A DNA stretch of 42,223 bases from an uncultured Solimonas sp. (GTDB lineage Bacteria > Pseudomonadota > Gammaproteobacteria > Nevskiales > Nevskiaceae). The notes under the pieces are model-generated. The model worked only from the letters and a program-made list of their open reading frames with translations, searched no databases and was not told the DNA's origin. The DNA lies in the NCBI GenBank assembly GCA_946478985.1, contig CAMLDZ010000015.1, positions 1-42,223 on the forward strand, in the 5' to 3' direction. The position numbers and the translations under genes are program-made. Below are positions 26,021 to 35,518 of the stretch, piece after piece (the stretch's first letter is position 1; each line of letters begins with the position of its first letter).

Positions 26021-26989
26021 ATGAGCACGACATCGAACCCGACCCGCACGCTAGGCATCGTCATGGACCCGATCGGGTCCATCAAGCCGTACAAGGACAC
26101 CAGCCTGGCGCTGCTGCTGGCCGCGCAGAAGCGCGGCTGGACCCTGCGCTACTTCGAGATGGGCGACCTGTGGCTGCGTGACGGCGTCGCCTGTGGCCGG
26201 GCGCGCGCGCTGACAGTGTTCGACGACAAGAAGCATTGGTTCGAACTGGGTGCGGAGCAGACCGTGGCGCTCGGCGATCTCGACGCGATCCTGATGCGCA
26301 AGGACCCGCCGTTCGATCTCGAATACGTCACCACCACCTATCTGCTCGAACGCGCCGAGGCACAGGGCGCGCTGGTCGTCAACAGGCCGGCGTCCCTGCG
26401 CGACTGCAACGAGAAGATCTTCACCGCCTGGTTCCCGGCGCTGACGCCGCCGACGCTGTTCTCGCGCGACGCCAAGACGCTGCGCGCCTTCCACGCCGAG
26501 CATGGCGACGTCATCTACAAGCCGGTCGACGGCATGGGCGGCATGGGCATCTTCCGCGTCGACGCCTCGGGGCTGAACCTGGGCTCGGTGATCGAGCAGC
26601 TGACCCTGATGGGCACACGCACGATCGTCGCGCAGAAATACCTGCCTGCCATCAAGGACGGCGACAAGCGCGTGCTCGTGGTCGACGGCGAAGCCGTGCC
26701 GTACTGCCTGGCGCGCATCCCGCAGGCCGGCGAGACGCGCGGCAACCTGGCCGCCGGCGGCTTCGGCGAGCCACGGCCGCTGAGCGATGCGGACCGCCGC
26801 ATCGCTGCCGCGGTCGGCCCGGAACTCCAGCGCCGCGGCCTGCTGTTCGTCGGCCTCGACGTCATCGGCGAGCACCTGACCGAGATCAACGTCACCAGTC
26901 CGACCTGCGCGCGCGAGATCGACGCAGCGTTCGGCACCGACATCGGCGGCCTGCTGATCGCGGCGATCGAGCGGCGGCTGGCGACCTGA
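26021..26989 (+). CDS. gshB: Glutathione synthetase
   Basis: 322 aa, normal for GshB. Adds Gly to gamma-glutamylcysteine with ATP. The N-terminal domain has GIVMDPIGSIKPYKDTS; NRPASLRDCNEKIFTAWFP and KPVDGMGGMGIFRV form the ATP-grasp site; DVIGEHLTEINVTSPTC and AREIDAAFGTDIGG close the active site as in E. coli GshB. The ATG at 26021 is a natural start just after the upstream exported-protein gene. It precedes yqgE by 40 bp on the same strand. In Pseudomonas gshB precedes pilG; here it is on the opposite strand from pilG and separated from it by gshA and the exported protein. Confidence 0.97.
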   Translation: MSTTSNPTRTLGIVMDPIGSIKPYKDTSLALLLAAQKRGWTLRYFEMGDLWLRDGVACGRARALTVFDDKKHWFELGAEQTVALGDLDAILMRKDPPFDLEYVTTTYLLERAEAQGALVVNRPASLRDCNEKIFTAWFPALTPPTLFSRDAKTLRAFHAEHGDVIYKPVDGMGGMGIFRVDASGLNLGSVIEQLTLMGTRTIVAQKYLPAIKDGDKRVLVVDGEAVPYCLARIPQAGETRGNLAAGGFGEPRPLSDADRRIAAAVGPELQRRGLLFVGLDVIGEHLTEINVTSPTCAREIDAAFGTDIGGLLIAAIERRLAT

Positions 26990-27029
26990 GCGGCTTGTCG
27001 AAGCCCTCGGCCGCCCCGATACTGCCCCC

Positions 27030-27590
27030 ATGACGACCGACGACTCCCTGAAGCATCAGTTCCTCGTCGCGATGCCCGGCCTCGACGACGACAACTTCAA
27101 TCACACGGTCTCGCTGCTCTGCGAGCACAACGACGAAGGTGCGATCGGCCTGATCATCAACAAGCCGACCGAGCTCAAGCTCGCCGACATGATGGAGCAG
27201 ATGAGCCTGGAGCACGCCGGGCTCGATGACGAAGCCCCGGTGTTCTGGGGCGGTCCGGTGCAGCCGGAGCGCGGTTTCGTCGTTCACCGCGAACCGGGTG
27301 GCTGGGAGTCCTGCGTGGCCCTGGGCGACAATCTGTTCATCACCACCTCGCGCGACATTCTCTCGGCGATCGGCAAGGGCGAAGGGCCGCGCGACTTCCT
27401 GGTCATGCTCGGCTACGCCGGCTGGGACGCCGGCCAGCTGGAAAACGAGATCCTGCACAACACCTGGCTCAACACGCCGGTCGACAGCCAGATCCTGTTC
27501 CGCACGCCAGTGCGCGACCGCTGGCAGGCGGCGACGCGTCTGCTCGGTGTCGACGTCACGCAGCTGACCGGCGACGCCGGCCACGCCTGA
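27030..27590 (+). CDS. yqgE: YqgE/AlgH family protein
   Basis: 186 aa, the standard size. The family signatures are present: LKHQFLVAMPGLDDDNFNHTV near the N-terminus, GAIGLIINKPTELKLADMM, VFWGGPVQPERGFVVH and LGYAGWDAGQLENEI. The N-terminus has no signal peptide, so it is cytoplasmic. The molecular function is not established; in Pseudomonas the homologue (AlgH) has been linked to alginate and stress-related control, and YqgE is often beside ruvX. It lies 40 bp before ruvX in the gshB-yqgE-ruvX-pyrB series, an arrangement shared with Pseudomonas. Confidence 0.95.
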   Translation: MTTDDSLKHQFLVAMPGLDDDNFNHTVSLLCEHNDEGAIGLIINKPTELKLADMMEQMSLEHAGLDDEAPVFWGGPVQPERGFVVHREPGGWESCVALGDNLFITTSRDILSAIGKGEGPRDFLVMLGYAGWDAGQLENEILHNTWLNTPVDSQILFRTPVRDRWQAATRLLGVDVTQLTGDAGHA

Positions 27591-27630
27591 GCGGCCGGGC
27601 CCGCGCCCGCGTTCGGCTCCTGCGCCTCTC

Positions 27631-28041
27631 ATGCCTGCCTATCTGGGCTTCGACTTCGGCGAGAAGCGCATCGGTGTCGCGCTCGGCGACGACCTGACCG
27701 GCAGCGCACGCCCACTGCCGGCGCTGGCGCCGGGCGACTGGAACGCCCTCGATCGCGTGCTCGCCGACTGGCGCCCGGCAGCGCTGATCGTCGGCCTGCC
27801 GCTTGACGAGGACGGCCGCGAGCAGCGCATCAGCACTGCCGCGCGCCGTTTTGCCGAGCAGCTCGGTGCGCGCTGCAAGCTGCCGGTGCATCTGGTCGAC
27901 GAACGCTTCTCGTCGCGCGAGGCCGACAGCCACCTGCGCGAGGCCCGCGCCAGCGGCCGCATGACCCGCCGGGTGCGCAAGGGCGACCGCGACGCGCATG
28001 CCGCACGCGTGGTGCTGGAGCAGTGGCTGGCCGGCAGCTGA
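27631..28041 (+). CDS. ruvX: RuvX/YqgF, putative pre-16S rRNA nuclease
   Basis: 136 aa, the usual size. It is an RNase H-fold enzyme described as a Holliday junction resolvase homologue and linked to 5' maturation of 16S rRNA. Catalytic acids are in place: D8 in LGFDFGEKRIGVA, E91 in DERFSSREA and D121 in KGDRDAHAA. The motif IVGLPLDEDG is also typical. The ATG at 27631 fits the family N-terminus. It is followed by pyrB after 74 bp, as in several gammaproteobacteria. Confidence 0.95.
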   Translation: MPAYLGFDFGEKRIGVALGDDLTGSARPLPALAPGDWNALDRVLADWRPAALIVGLPLDEDGREQRISTAARRFAEQLGARCKLPVHLVDERFSSREADSHLREARASGRMTRRVRKGDRDAHAARVVLEQWLAGS

Positions 28042-28115
28042 GCCGCTCACTGTGAAGGAAAGTACGCCCAGGCACTCGAAACCACCGGCGCAGTGGGCGA
28101 CAATCGCGCCCCAGA

Positions 28116-29129
28116 ATGAAAGCAACGCTCCAACTCGACACCCAGGGCCGGCTGCGCCACCTCTTGACGCTGGAAGGCCTGAGCCGGGAGCTGCTGATCA
28201 GCATCCTTGACGAGGCCGAAACCCACGACAAGGTCTTGCGCGGTCGCAGCAAGAAGCTGGACACCCTGTCCGGCCGTACCGTCATCAATCTGTTCTTCGA
28301 ACCCAGTACGCGCACGCGCACCACATTCGAACTGGCGGCGACGCGGCTGTCGGCGGACGTCATGAACCTGCAGGTCGCCAGCTCCTCGACCTCCAAGGGC
28401 GAGACCCTGTTCGACACCCTGCGCACGCTCGAAGCGATGCAGGCGGACATGTTCGTGATCCGCCACGACGCCTCCGGCGCCGCGCATTTCTTCGCCGAGC
28501 ACGCCCAGCCTGGAGTGGCGATCCTCAACGCCGGCGACGGCCGCCATGCGCACCCGACGCAGGGTCTGCTCGATCTGTTCACGATCCGCCGCTACAAGGG
28601 CGGCAACGACGCCTTCAAGAAGCTCACCGTGGCGATCGTCGGCGACGTGCTGCACTCGCGCGTCGCCCGCTCCGACATCCACGGCCTGCGCATCCTCGGC
28701 ACCAAGGAGATCCGCGTCATCGCGCCGCCGACGCTGGTGCCGGCCGGCATCGCCGAGATGGGCGTGCACGTCTTCCACGATCTCGACGCCGGTCTCGACG
28801 GCGCCGATGTGGTGATGCTGCTGCGCCTGCAGAAGGAACGCATGCTGGGCGCCTTCCTGCCCTCGCTCGGCGAATTCCATCGTGATTACGGGCTGAGCCG
28901 CGAGCGCCTGGCACGCCTCAAGTCCGATGCCATCGTCATGCATCCAGGTCCGATCAACCGCGGCGTCGAGATCGAAGGCGATATCGCCTATGGCCCGCGC
29001 TCGCTGATCCTGCAGCAGGTCAGCCACGGCATCGCCGTGCGCATGGCGGTGATGTCGATGATCCTCGGCGAGCCCAGCCGCGCCGCGAGCGCATCGCGCA
29101 GCCGCCAGTCACGCCGGAGCCGCGCATGA
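28116..29129 (+). CDS. pyrB: Aspartate carbamoyltransferase catalytic subunit
   Basis: 337 aa, the long type found with pseudo-dihydroorotases. It makes N-carbamoyl-aspartate in pyrimidine synthesis. The carbamoyl-phosphate site [13 protein letters not shown] lies at residues 60-72, followed by SSTSKGET (90-97); [10 protein letters not shown] and [11 protein letters not shown] complete the active site. The long form has an N-terminal extension of about 15 residues over E. coli PyrB. It ends in a basic tail ([11 protein letters not shown]) and overlaps pyrX by 4 bp, which fits a PyrB-PyrX dodecamer. No pyrR or recognisable attenuator is seen upstream. Confidence 0.97.
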   Translation: MKATLQLDTQGRLRHLLTLEGLSRELLISILDEAETHDKVLRGRSKKLDTLSGRTVINLFFEPSTRTRTTFELAATRLSADVMNLQVASSSTSKGETLFDTLRTLEAMQADMFVIRHDASGAAHFFAEHAQPGVAILNAGDGRHAHPTQGLLDLFTIRRYKGGNDAFKKLTVAIVGDVLHSRVARSDIHGLRILGTKEIRVIAPPTLVPAGIAEMGVHVFHDLDAGLDGADVVMLLRLQKERMLGAFLPSLGEFHRDYGLSRERLARLKSDAIVMHPGPINRGVEIEGDIAYGPRSLILQQVSHGIAVRMAVMSMILGEPSRAASASRSRQSRRSRA

Positions 29130-30484
29130 AAACCGCCAAACGTGACTGGTCGGCACCGCGCACCGACACCAAGCCGACGGCCACCGACAGCTCGCTGCTG
29201 ATCCGCGGCGCGCGTGTGCTCGATGCGGCGCGCGGTTTCGACGGCCGCGCCGACGTCGGCATCCGCGACGACCGCATCGATGCCGTCGACGCCAGGCTCG
29301 ATGCCAAATCCTACGCGCAGACCGTCGACGCCAAGGGCCTGTGGCTGATGCCGGGCATCGTCGATCTGGCGGCGCGCTTCCGCGAGCCGGGCCAGACGCA
29401 TAAAGCCAGCTTCCGCAGCGAGGTCGCGGCGGCGCAGGCGGCCGGTATCACCACCATCCTGCTGCCGCCGGACACCGCACCGGTGATCGACTCGCCGGCG
29501 ATGCTGCTGCGCGTGCAGCGTATCGCCGCGCAGGCGGGCGGCCTCAACGTGCGCGTGCTCGGCGCACTGACCAAGGGCCTCGGCGGCGAGGCGCTGGCGG
29601 AACTGTCGGCGCTGAAGAACGCCGGCGCGGTCGGCGCCAGTCAGGCGCTGGCACCGATCCGCGATCTGCTGGTCGCGCGTCGTGCGCTCGAATACGCGCA
29701 GGGGCTGGGCCTCACCGTCCACGTCTTTGCCCAGGATGCCGCGCTGGCCGGCAACGGCTGCGCGCATGAAGGCCCGGTCGCCACCCGCCTGGGCCTGCCG
29801 TCGATCCCGGCAGCGGCGGAAGTCGCGGCGCTGCGCTTCTGGATCTCGCTGGTCGAGGATACCGGCGCCCGCGTGCATTTCTGCCGGCTGTCGACCGCGC
29901 GCGGCGCCGAGCTGATCGAGGCGGCGCAGAGTCGCGGCCTGCCGGTCACCGCCGACGTCGCCGCCCATCAGCTGTTCCTTACCGACGTCGACCTCGACGG
30001 CTTCAACGCGCTGTGCCACGTGATCCCGCCGCTGCGCAGCGCGGCTGATCGCGATGCGCTGCGCGCTGCCGTCAGTGCCGGCGTGATCGCTGCGATCTGC
30101 TCCGACCACCAGCCGCACGAGGCCGACGCCAAGATCAATCCGCTGCCGCTGACCGAGCCCGGCCTTTCGGCACTGGAAACCCTGTTGCCGCTGGCGCTGG
30201 AACTGGTCCACGACGGTTTGTTGACGCCGCTGGCAATGGCCGCGCGGCTGGCCAACGGCCCGGCACGGATCGCCGGACTCGACGACAGCCGCATCGCAGC
30301 AGGCTCTCCGGCCGATCTGGTGCTGATCGATCCGGAGCTGGCATGGACACTGCGAGCGGAACGGCTGCGCAGCGCCGGCCGTCACACCCCATTCGAGGGC
30401 CGCAAGCTGCGAGGTCGTGCGGTGCGCACCTTCTACCGTGGCCACAGTGTCTACGCGGCGGGGCATCACGAGCGCGGTTTATAG
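29126..30484 (+). CDS. pyrX: PyrX, catalytically inactive dihydroorotase-like subunit
   Basis: 452 aa dihydroorotase-family protein with the amidohydrolase fold. The metal-binding DxHxH motif, expected at residues 80-84 just before REPG, reads D-L-A-A-R: Ala82 and Arg84 replace both His. This is the hallmark of the non-catalytic PyrC' (PyrX) of Pseudomonas, required for the assembly and activity of PyrB. The downstream [12 protein letters not shown] remains. The 4-bp overlap with pyrB supports a 1:1 complex. A separate active dihydroorotase should be encoded elsewhere. The N-terminus has an extra 20 polar residues. Confidence 0.93.
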   Translation: MKTAKRDWSAPRTDTKPTATDSSLLIRGARVLDAARGFDGRADVGIRDDRIDAVDARLDAKSYAQTVDAKGLWLMPGIVDLAARFREPGQTHKASFRSEVAAAQAAGITTILLPPDTAPVIDSPAMLLRVQRIAAQAGGLNVRVLGALTKGLGGEALAELSALKNAGAVGASQALAPIRDLLVARRALEYAQGLGLTVHVFAQDAALAGNGCAHEGPVATRLGLPSIPAAAEVAALRFWISLVEDTGARVHFCRLSTARGAELIEAAQSRGLPVTADVAAHQLFLTDVDLDGFNALCHVIPPLRSAADRDALRAAVSAGVIAAICSDHQPHEADAKINPLPLTEPGLSALETLLPLALELVHDGLLTPLAMAARLANGPARIAGLDDSRIAAGSPADLVLIDPELAWTLRAERLRSAGRHTPFEGRKLRGRAVRTFYRGHSVYAAGHHERGL

Positions 30485-30520
30485 TCGGAACAGTCGGCAA
30501 CGGTGCCGCAGGGGAACCGT

Positions 30521-30886
30521 ATGGCTCGCGTCATGATCGTGGATGATTCGCCCACGGACGTGCAGAACCTCAAGAACATGTTGCTCAAGGCAGGCCATCA
30601 GGTGCTGGAGTCGATCTCCGGCACCGATGCCTTGCAGAGGATTCGCAGCGAACGGCCGGAAGTGGTGATCATGGACGTGGTGATGCCGGGCGTGAACGGC
30701 TTTCAGGCCACCCGCACCCTGTCCAAGGACCCGATCACCGCCCACATCCCGGTGATCGTCGTCAGCAGCAAGAGTCAGGAAACCGATCGCGTCTGGGCCT
30801 TGCGCCAGGGCGCGCGCGAATACCTCGTCAAGCCGGTTCGCGAGAGCGACCTGCTGGCGAAAATAAAAAACGTGCTGGTGGCCTAG
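30521..30886 (+). CDS. pilH: PilH, single-domain response regulator
   Basis: 121 aa from the ATG at 30521, which has GGGGAA upstream; the in-frame start at 30503 would cover this ribosome site. It is very like Pseudomonas Pil[64 protein letters not shown] and EYLVKPV. The phosphoacceptor Asp (MDVVMP), the acidic pair and the Lys of VKP are intact. It counteracts PilG in pilus retraction control. It lies after pyrX on the plus strand and 43 bp before pilJ, apart from pilG. Confidence 0.95.
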   Translation: MARVMIVDDSPTDVQNLKNMLLKAGHQVLESISGTDALQRIRSERPEVVIMDVVMPGVNGFQATRTLSKDPITAHIPVIVVSSKSQETDRVWALRQGAREYLVKPVRESDLLAKIKNVLVA

Positions 30887-30929
30887 GACCGCAAGAACCG
30901 GGACCACAGGCCACCGGAGAGGAGCCTTC

Positions 30930-32951
30930 ATGGCGGACACCGCCGCATCCGCTCGCGCGCTCGGCAATCGCCGCGAGACCCTGCTGTTTTCCGCCGCCGT
31001 GGCGCTGATGGCGGTCGCGCTGCTGAGCTTCTTCCTGTCGCAGGGCGCCAAGGCGCGCAATGAAACCTGGATCGAGACGGCACACGGGCTCGGCCTGGCA
31101 GCCACCGACATGGCTGCCGCCGGCGAAGCCGCCGCGGCCGGCAGCGCACCGGACTTTGCGCTGCTCCGGAGCCGGCAGACCACGCTGTCGGGCCAGATCG
31201 ACGCGCTGGCCGGCCGCAATGCGGCCACCGGCGTCGCACCGGCGCCGCTGGCCGCCGCCGACGAGCTGGATGCCGTGGAGGCAGCATGGAAGGCGCTGCA
31301 GCGCCCGGCGCAGACCGTCATCGACGCCGAGCCGGCGTATCAGTCGGCGATGCAGGCGCGCAGCAGCATCGCCGAGCTGATCGCGCCGACGGCCGCCGAC
31401 GGCAAGGGGCTGGCCGCCGCCTACGAGCAGATCACACAAAAGCTGGGCAGCCGCGACGCGGCGCCCGAGCAGATGCTGCGCACCGCCCAGCAGCTGGTCC
31501 GCATCGAGCGCATCAACGCCGCCGCGCAGCGCGCGCTCGGCCGCGAGCCGCAGGCGGCTCTGACCGCACTCAACGGCGACCTGCGCACGCTGGCCAGCGA
31601 GCACGCTTCGCTGCTGGCCGACGGCAGCATCGGCGGCAGCCTCGGCCGCGGCATTGCCGAGCAACTGGAGACCCTGCGCCAGGCCGCCGCCGCGCTGGAC
31701 ACCGCGGCGCCCAAGCTCGCCGCGATGCAGGCTGCCGCCGCGCAGATGCAGGCGCAGTCGACCGGCCTGGGCAAGGCCGCCGCGGCCTTCGAGCAACGTC
31801 TGCTCGACGTGCAGGTGCAGCAGAAACTGCTGCCCAAGCTGGTCTACATCGCCGGCACGCTGGCGATCCTGGCGCTCGCTGCCTTCGGCGCGCTGATGCT
31901 GACCAGCACCCGGCAGCGCCTGCACGAGGCCGAGCTGCGCGACGGCCGCCAGCAGCAGGCGATCCTCTCCCTGCTCGACGAGATCACCAATCTCGCCGAC
32001 GGCGATCTGACCGTCGACGTCACCGTCACCGAGGATTTCACCGGCGCGATCGCCGACTCGATCAACTACACCGTGCAGAACATGCGTCATCTGGTCGGCA
32101 CCATCCGCACGACCTCCGACGACGTCGCCGATGCGGCGATCGGCACCCAGCAGACGGCGCTGAAGATGAGCGAGGCCTCCGAGCGCCAGGCGCGCGAGGT
32201 CGCCGCCATCACCAGCAGCATCAGCGCCACCGCGACCAGCATGCAGGACGTCGCCGGCTACGCCGAGCAGCTCGCCGGCCAGGCGCAGACCTCGGTGCAG
32301 ATCGCACATGCCGGCGCCGAGACGGTCAACCGCACGATGGCCGGCATGAGCAGCCTGCGCGAGCAGATCCAGGACACCTCCAAGCGCATCAAGCGGCTCG
32401 GCGAGTCCTCGCAGGAGATCGGCAACATCATCGAGTTCATCAACGACATCGCCGAGCAGACCAATACGCTGGCGCTCAATGCCTCGATCCAGGCGGCGAT
32501 GGCCGGCGAATCCGGGCGCGGCTTCGCGGTGGTCGCCGACGAGGTGCAGAAGCTCGCCGAGCGCGCCGCCAATGCGACGCGGCAGATCGAGACCCTGGTC
32601 AAGACCATTCAGGCCGACACCCAGGAAGCGATCACCTCGATGGAGCGCTCCACCCAGAACGTAGTGGTCGGCGCCAGCAGCGCCGAAGAGGCGGGCCAGG
32701 CCCTGTCGAAAGTCGAGTCCTCGTCGCAGCAGCTGGCAACGCTGATCATCGAAATCGCCGGCTCGGCACGCCAGCAGTCGGCGGCTGCAACGCAGATCGC
32801 CGGCCAGATGCAGGCGATCCGCGATATCGCGGTACAAACTTCCGGTTCTGCCAATCAGACTGCACGCGCAGTGGGCGAACTGGCCGAGCTATCGGACAAG
32901 CTGCGCGAATCGGTGTCCGGCTTCAAACTGCCGGAAACCATGGCCGCATGA
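30930..32951 (+). CDS. pilJ: PilJ, type IV pilus chemoreceptor (MCP)
   Basis: 673 aa. TM1 is at about residues 20-40, followed by a 260-residue, Ala-rich helical periplasmic ligand region, then TM2 at about 304-325. A HAMP-like section follows ([17 protein letters not shown]), then the MCP signalling region whose hairpin begins at D506 ([14 protein letters not shown], then [18 protein letters not shown]). It is about ten residues shorter than Pseudomonas PilJ. It signals through PilI to ChpA. The C-terminus shows no CheR-docking pentapeptide. It lies downstream of pilH with GGAGAGGAG just before the ATG. Confidence 0.95.
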   Translation: MADTAASARALGNRRETLLFSAAVALMAVALLSFFLSQGAKARNETWIETAHGLGLAATDMAAAGEAAAAGSAPDFALLRSRQTTLSGQIDALAGRNAATGVAPAPLAAADELDAVEAAWKALQRPAQTVIDAEPAYQSAMQARSSIAELIAPTAADGKGLAAAYEQITQKLGSRDAAPEQMLRTAQQLVRIERINAAAQRALGREPQAALTALNGDLRTLASEHASLLADGSIGGSLGRGIAEQLETLRQAAAALDTAAPKLAAMQAAAAQMQAQSTGLGKAAAAFEQRLLDVQVQQKLLPKLVYIAGTLAILALAAFGALMLTSTRQRLHEAELRDGRQQQAILSLLDEITNLADGDLTVDVTVTEDFTGAIADSINYTVQNMRHLVGTIRTTSDDVADAAIGTQQTALKMSEASERQAREVAAITSSISATATSMQDVAGYAEQLAGQAQTSVQIAHAGAETVNRTMAGMSSLREQIQDTSKRIKRLGESSQEIGNIIEFINDIAEQTNTLALNASIQAAMAGESGRGFAVVADEVQKLAERAANATRQIETLVKTIQADTQEAITSMERSTQNVVVGASSAEEAGQALSKVESSSQQLATLIIEIAGSARQQSAAATQIAGQMQAIRDIAVQTSGSANQTARAVGELAELSDKLRESVSGFKLPETMAA

Positions 32952-32997
32952 CGCCGTCAAGCCCCCCTTTTTTGTTAACGTGCACTGAATTTTCACT

Positions 32998-33032
32998 AAA
33001 ATCGCGTTCTGCACCCCTAAAAGCGCGATTTT
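32998..33032 (+). terminator. Inverted repeat between pilJ and pckA
   Basis: AAAATCGCG at 32998-33006 and CGCGATTTT at 33024-33032 are perfect 9-bp arms with a 17-base loop, in an AT-rich patch 47 bp after the pilJ stop. The stem is A-rich before and T-rich at its end, so it could act as a bidirectional terminator. An operator for pckA is the alternative. A possible -35 TTGTTA at 32972-32977 lies upstream but a clean -10 at normal spacing is not seen. Confidence 0.45.
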
Positions 33033-33147
33033 CCTTGCGCCCAACCAGACGCCTACTTACCATTTGCGTCCCCGCCGCCAGTCGGGATGCGGTCTCGTAC
33101 TCACTGAACCACCGGCATACGCGTAATCCGCCACCAGAGGAATTTGC

Positions 33148-34803
33148 ATGAGCTTTCAGGCCGACCTAGAAAAACTGTTCGGACTCAAGACGGTCTCGTA
33201 CAAGTACGAGCTGTCGAAGGAAGAACTTTTTCACGAAGCCATCGCCAATGACCGCGGTCGCGTCCGCCGCGACGGTCCGAGCGATGCGCAGAAGGCCTTC
33301 CCCACCAAGCTCGGCGTCAAGGGTCCACTGGTTTACTACACCGATCCGGATTGCACGGGCCGCCGCACCAAGGACACCTTTGCGGTCAAGTGGCCGGAAG
33401 TCGCCGACGAACTCTGGTTCAAGGCCGACCTCACCGCCTATGACCCGGAAAAATACGAAGGCCTGCTCAAGCGCGTCATCGCCCACCTCAACGAGAAGAA
33501 GGCGACGCTGTACGTCAAGGACCTGTTCATGGGTTCGGATCCGGACTTCGCCGTGCCGTACCGCTTCGTCGGCGAGTACGCGACGCACGCGATGTTCTGC
33601 CACAACATGTTCCCGAAGAACCTGCAGGGCGTGAAGGATGTCGACGCGCGCCGCTGGACGATGCTCAACGTGCCGAGCTTCGTCTGCGAACCCGAGCGTG
33701 ACGGCTCGCGCGCCGAAGCCGCCGTCATCATCGACACGCGCAACCAGATCTGCCTCGTCGCCGGCCGCGCCGACTACTGCGGCGTCAACAAGAAGACCAT
33801 CTTCACCGTCGGCAACTACCTGCTGCCCAAGGAAGGTCGCCTGTCGATGCATTGCTCGGCCAACGTCGGCAAGAGCAATGACGCGGCGATCCTGTTCGGC
33901 CTGTCGGGCACCGGCAAGACCACGCTGTCGGCCGACGCCAACCGCCGCCTGATCGGCGACGACGAGACCATCTGGTCCGACAATGGTTTGTGCAACCTCG
34001 AAGACGGTTGCTACGCCAAGCTGATCAACCTCGACAAGGAAGCCGAGCCGGTCATCGCCCAGGCGCTGTCCAAGCCGGGCACGATCATCGAGAACGTGCC
34101 GCCGCTGCCGGGCAAGACCATGTCCGAATGCCACCCGGACGAACTCGACCTGTTCGACGATTCGATCGCCGAGAACACGCGCTTCTCGTACCCGCTCGAA
34201 GCCAATCCGAACGTGATGCCGAACGGCCAGGGCCCGCATCCGAAGACCATCGTGCTGCTGACCGCCGACGCCTTCGGCGTGCTGCCGCCGATCTCGATCC
34301 TCGAGCCCAAGGACGTGATGTACCACTTCGTCTCCGGCTTCACCGCGCGCGTCGCCGGTACGGAAGTGGGCGTCAGCGAACCGACGCCGACCTTCTCCGC
34401 CTGCTTCGGCGGCCCGTTCATGGCGCACAAGCCGAACGTCTACGCCAAGCTGCTCGCCGAGAAGATGGAGAAGTACCAGGCGCGCTGCATCCTGCTCAAC
34501 ACCGGCTGGAGCGGCGGTGGCGCCTCGACCGGCGGCAGCCGCATGAAGCTCAAGGTCACCCGCGCGCTGCTCAATGCCGCGCTCAACGGTGAACTCGACG
34601 GCGTCGAGACCGAGACGCAGCCGATCCTCAACCTGAAGATGCCGAAGAGCTGCCCGGGCGTCGACAGCGCCATCCTCAATCCGCGCAATACCTGGGCGGA
34701 CAAGGATGCCTACGACGCCACCGCGACCAAGCTGCGCGACATGTTCCGCACCAACTTCAAGAACAAGGGCTTCGCGGCCTTCGGGATCGAAGAGCGGATC
34801 TGA
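33148..34803 (+). CDS. pckA: ATP-dependent phosphoenolpyruvate carboxykinase
   Basis: 551 aa, close to the 540 of E. coli PckA. Converts oxaloacetate to phosphoenolpyruvate with ATP, the entry step of gluconeogenesis. The phosphate-binding loop GLSGTGKTTLS starts at residue 251 (K257); the metal and substrate segments are recognisable (GADANRRLIGDDE-type region, MFCHNMF, ENTRFSYPLEANPNV). It has a clear AGAGGAA ribosome site. The adenine-binding C-terminal domain is complete (NTGWSGGGASTGGSRMKL). It is monocistronic, bounded upstream by the inverted repeat at 32998-33032 and downstream by the terminator at 34827-34856. Confidence 0.97.
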   Translation: MSFQADLEKLFGLKTVSYKYELSKEELFHEAIANDRGRVRRDGPSDAQKAFPTKLGVKGPLVYYTDPDCTGRRTKDTFAVKWPEVADELWFKADLTAYDPEKYEGLLKRVIAHLNEKKATLYVKDLFMGSDPDFAVPYRFVGEYATHAMFCHNMFPKNLQGVKDVDARRWTMLNVPSFVCEPERDGSRAEAAVIIDTRNQICLVAGRADYCGVNKKTIFTVGNYLLPKEGRLSMHCSANVGKSNDAAILFGLSGTGKTTLSADANRRLIGDDETIWSDNGLCNLEDGCYAKLINLDKEAEPVIAQALSKPGTIIENVPPLPGKTMSECHPDELDLFDDSIAENTRFSYPLEANPNVMPNGQGPHPKTIVLLTADAFGVLPPISILEPKDVMYHFVSGFTARVAGTEVGVSEPTPTFSACFGGPFMAHKPNVYAKLLAEKMEKYQARCILLNTGWSGGGASTGGSRMKLKVTRALLNAALNGELDGVETETQPILNLKMPKSCPGVDSAILNPRNTWADKDAYDATATKLRDMFRTNFKNKGFAAFGIEERI

Positions 34804-34826
34804 TCGCTCGGCGGCTGCAAACGCAG

Positions 34827-34856
34827 GCGGCAGGTCGCAAGACCTGCCGCTTTTTT
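34827..34856 (+). terminator. Rho-independent terminator of pckA
   Basis: GCGGCAGGTC at 34827-34836 and GACCTGCCGC at 34841-34850 form a perfect 10-bp GC-rich stem closed by a GCAA (GNRA-type) tetraloop and followed by six T residues. It ends 26 bp before the next gene's ATG. Confidence 0.95.
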
Positions 34857-34881
34857 CTTGGCTGCCGTATCGTTGCCGACC

Positions 34882-35511
34882 ATGGATTCCGTCAACCGCA
34901 TTTTCTGCATCGGCAAGAACTACGCCGACCACGTCGCCGAACTCGCCCACCTCGGCTACGCGCCGGACGGCGACTGCGTGATCTTCATGAAGCCCGTCTC
35001 GGCGCTGGTCGCCGAAGGCGAGCCGATCATCCTGCCGCAGGGCCTGGGCAGCGTGCACTTCGAAACCGAGCTGGTCGTGCAGCTGACCGGCGGCGGCCGC
35101 GACATCGGCATCGACGAGGCGCTCGACTGCGTCGCCGGCCTGACGCTGGGCCTGGACCTGACGCTGCGCGATCTGCAGACCGAGCTGAAGAACAAGGGCA
35201 AGCCCTGGGAACTGGCCAAGAGCTTCGACGGCGCCGCACCGCTGGGCGACTTCCGCCCCTTCCTCAACCAGGATTTGCAGGACCTCGAGTTCACCTGCCA
35301 CATCAACGGCGAGCTGCGCCAGCACGGCAGGACTGCCGAGATGCTCTACCCGGTGGCGCAGCAGATCCACATCCTGTCGAAGACCTGGTCGCTGGAACCA
35401 GGCGACATCATCTACACCGGCACGCCCAAAGGTGTCGGCCCCTTGCTGGCGGGTGACGAAGTGGTATTAGAAAGCCCAACAATCGGTCGTTTCCGCTGGA
35501 AATGCTTCTGA
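34882..35511 (+). CDS. Fumarylacetoacetate hydrolase family protein
   Basis: 209 aa from the ATG at 34882, just after the terminator; the upstream TTG start would overlap the terminator T-tract and is rejected. The FAH fold is seen in IFCIGKNYADHVAELAH, IFMKPVSALV, HFETELVVQL with the metal-binding Glu pair, the segment VAGLTLGLDLTLRDLQTELK, and DIIYTGTPKGVGPL. Length and motifs match YcgM-type proteins: small FAH enzymes acting as acylpyruvate hydrolases, oxaloacetate decarboxylases or 2-hydroxyhepta-diene isomerases. The activity here is not decided. It is 7 bp from the following DUF502 gene. Confidence 0.9.
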   Translation: MDSVNRIFCIGKNYADHVAELAHLGYAPDGDCVIFMKPVSALVAEGEPIILPQGLGSVHFETELVVQLTGGGRDIGIDEALDCVAGLTLGLDLTLRDLQTELKNKGKPWELAKSFDGAAPLGDFRPFLNQDLQDLEFTCHINGELRQHGRTAEMLYPVAQQIHILSKTWSLEPGDIIYTGTPKGVGPLLAGDEVVLESPTIGRFRWKCF

Positions 35512-35518
35512 GGCTCCG

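Noticed and set aside
29126..30484. Active dihydroorotase (pyrC)
   Set aside because: Both His of the DxHxH metal motif are replaced, so it is annotated as the inactive PyrX type.
32972..33001. CRP-type site before pckA (GTG...CAC half-sites)
   Set aside because: The half-sites are 11 bp apart where the CRP consensus needs 8, and the flanking bases do not match.
30828..35370. Long minus-strand frames opposite pilJ and pckA
   Set aside because: Both genes are fully supported on the plus strand; the minus frames are low-complexity shadows.
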